Shown one piece after another: positions 45,042 to 46,020 of a stretch of DNA of 46,020 nt. A program made the position numbers and the translations under genes. The DNA comes from Agrococcus sp. (GTDB lineage Bacteria; Actinomycetota; Actinomycetes; Actinomycetales; Microbacteriaceae): positions 1 through 46,020 of the forward strand of contig JAPSIA010000009.1 in assembly GCA_031179215.1 (NCBI GenBank). Reading direction: 5' to 3'. Position 1 is the stretch's first letter. The number at the start of each line of letters is the position of its first letter. The notes under the pieces were generated by a model. That model had not been told where the DNA came from and did not search any database. It worked only from the letters and a program-made list of their open reading frames with translations.

Positions 45042-46020
45042 ATGAGCCTCGACGTCGCCGCGCTGCGCGCGCACTTCCCCTCGCTCGCCTCGGGCCTCGC
45101 GCACTTCGACGGCCCCGGCGGCACGCAGACGCCCGCCGTCGTCGCCGATGCGATCGCGAGGACGCTGACGGCGCCGCTGTCGAATCGCGGCAGGATGACG
45201 CTCGGCGAGCGGAACGCCGACGACGCGGTCGCCGCGTTCCGCCTGGCGATGGCCGATCTGCTCGGCGCCTCGCCGCGCGGGGTCGTCTACGGCCGCAGCG
45301 CGACGCAGCTCACCTACGACCTCGCTCGCGCCCTCGCGAAGACGTGGCGGCCCGGCGACGAGGTCGTCGTCTCGCAGCTCGACCACGACGCGAACGTGCG
45401 CCCGTGGATCCAGGTGGCCGAAGCCTCGGGTGCGGTCGTGCGGTGGCTGCCCCTCGACGCCGCGACCGCAGACCTCGACCTCGGCGGCCTCGACGAGGTC
45501 GTCACCGAGCGCACGCGGCTCGTCGCGGTCACCGGAGCCTCCAACCTGCTCGGCACGAAGCCGCACGTCGCGCGCATCGCCGAGCGCGCCCACGCGGTCG
45601 GCGCGCTCGTGCACGTCGACGCCGTGCACTACGCGGCGCACGCGACGGTCGACATGGCGGCGCTCGGCGCAGACTCCCTGGTGTGCTCGCCCTACAAGCT
45701 CTACGGGCCGCACTGCGGCGCGCTCGCCGCCGACCCCGCGCTGCTCGAGTCGCTGCACCCCGACAAGCTGCTGCCGTCGAGCGATGCGGTGCCCGAGCGC
45801 TTCGAGCTCGGCACGCTGCCGTACGAGCTCATGGCGGGCGTCACGGCCGCGGTCGACTTCCTCGCGGACCTCGGCGCGCCGCCCGCCGCGGCGGCCTCCC
45901 GTCGCGAGCGGATCGCGGCCGCGCACGAGGCGATCGACGAGCACGAGCTGCGACTGCGGGGCCGCATCGAGGAGGGGCTCGCGGCCTTCGGCGAGCGGGT
46001 GGCGCTCCACTCGGTCGCCG
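45042..46020 (+). CDS. Cysteine-desulfurase-like class V aminotransferase, truncated by window end
   Basis: AAGGAG upstream of ATG 45042; FDGPGGTQTP, LVAVTGASNLLGT, HVDAVHYAAH, SPYKLYGPHCGAL (PLP lysine). Confidence 0.85.
   Translation, partial: MSLDVAALRAHFPSLASGLAHFDGPGGTQTPAVVADAIARTLTAPLSNRGRMTLGERNADDAVAAFRLAMADLLGASPRGVVYGRSATQLTYDLARALAKTWRPGDEVVVSQLDHDANVRPWIQVAEASGAVVRWLPLDAATADLDLGGLDEVVTERTRLVAVTGASNLLGTKPHVARIAERAHAVGALVHVDAVHYAAHATVDMAALGADSLVCSPYKLYGPHCGALAADPALLESLHPDKLLPSSDAVPERFELGTLPYELMAGVTAAVDFLADLGAPPAAAASRRERIAAAHEAIDEHELRLRGRIEEGLAAFGERVALHSVA

Noticed and set aside
45018-46010. 330-aa minus ORF
   Set aside because: Antisense to the clear class V aminotransferase frame on plus.

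Overview
High-GC actinobacterial window. Composition, an Lsr2 homologue and the style of the surface proteins suggest a Microbacteriaceae-like organism, but this is inference. It runs from ordinary chromosomal genes (DUF4349-type lipoprotein, S1 protease, GIY-YIG protein, maltokinase-like kinase, SGNH hydrolase, Lsr2) into a ~21 kb cell-surface glycan locus (about 5.9-26.1 kb). The locus has two convergent arms. The plus arm is GT4, a TagG/Wzm-like permease, a TagH/Wzt-like ATPase, a wecB-type epimerase and a GT61/DUF563-like protein. The minus arm is a wecC-type dehydrogenase, GT4, a heparinase II/III + alpha/beta-hydrolase fusion, GT4, a TM/coiled-coil-GT4, a truncated-GT4 + heparinase II/III fusion, and a stand-alone alpha/beta hydrolase. 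Next come a DUF6270-like protein, a ~2466-aa LPETG-anchored repeat protein with 12 'VLDDA' repeats and an exact-period 1218-bp segmental duplication, a CgeB-like/GT2 glycosyltransferase, an LMW tyrosine phosphatase, a VanZ-like protein, an asparagine-synthase-like protein without the N-terminal Cys, a divergent ArsR/SRPBCC pair sharing a start-codon-spanning palindrome, a degenerate Nudix-like membrane protein, an FMN reductase, a probable catalytically dead LMW-PTP paralogue, a GT1 glycosyltransferase, a small membrane protein with a predicted leaderless promoter, and a class V aminotransferase cut off by the window end. The best candidate for an undescribed system is the convergent glycan locus, which combines export, ManNAcA-type precursor genes, two different intracellular-looking heparinase-fold fusions and a duplicated SGGG hydrolase module. 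No tRNA, rRNA, CRISPR array or IS element was recognised. All family calls come from motif reading without database searches.
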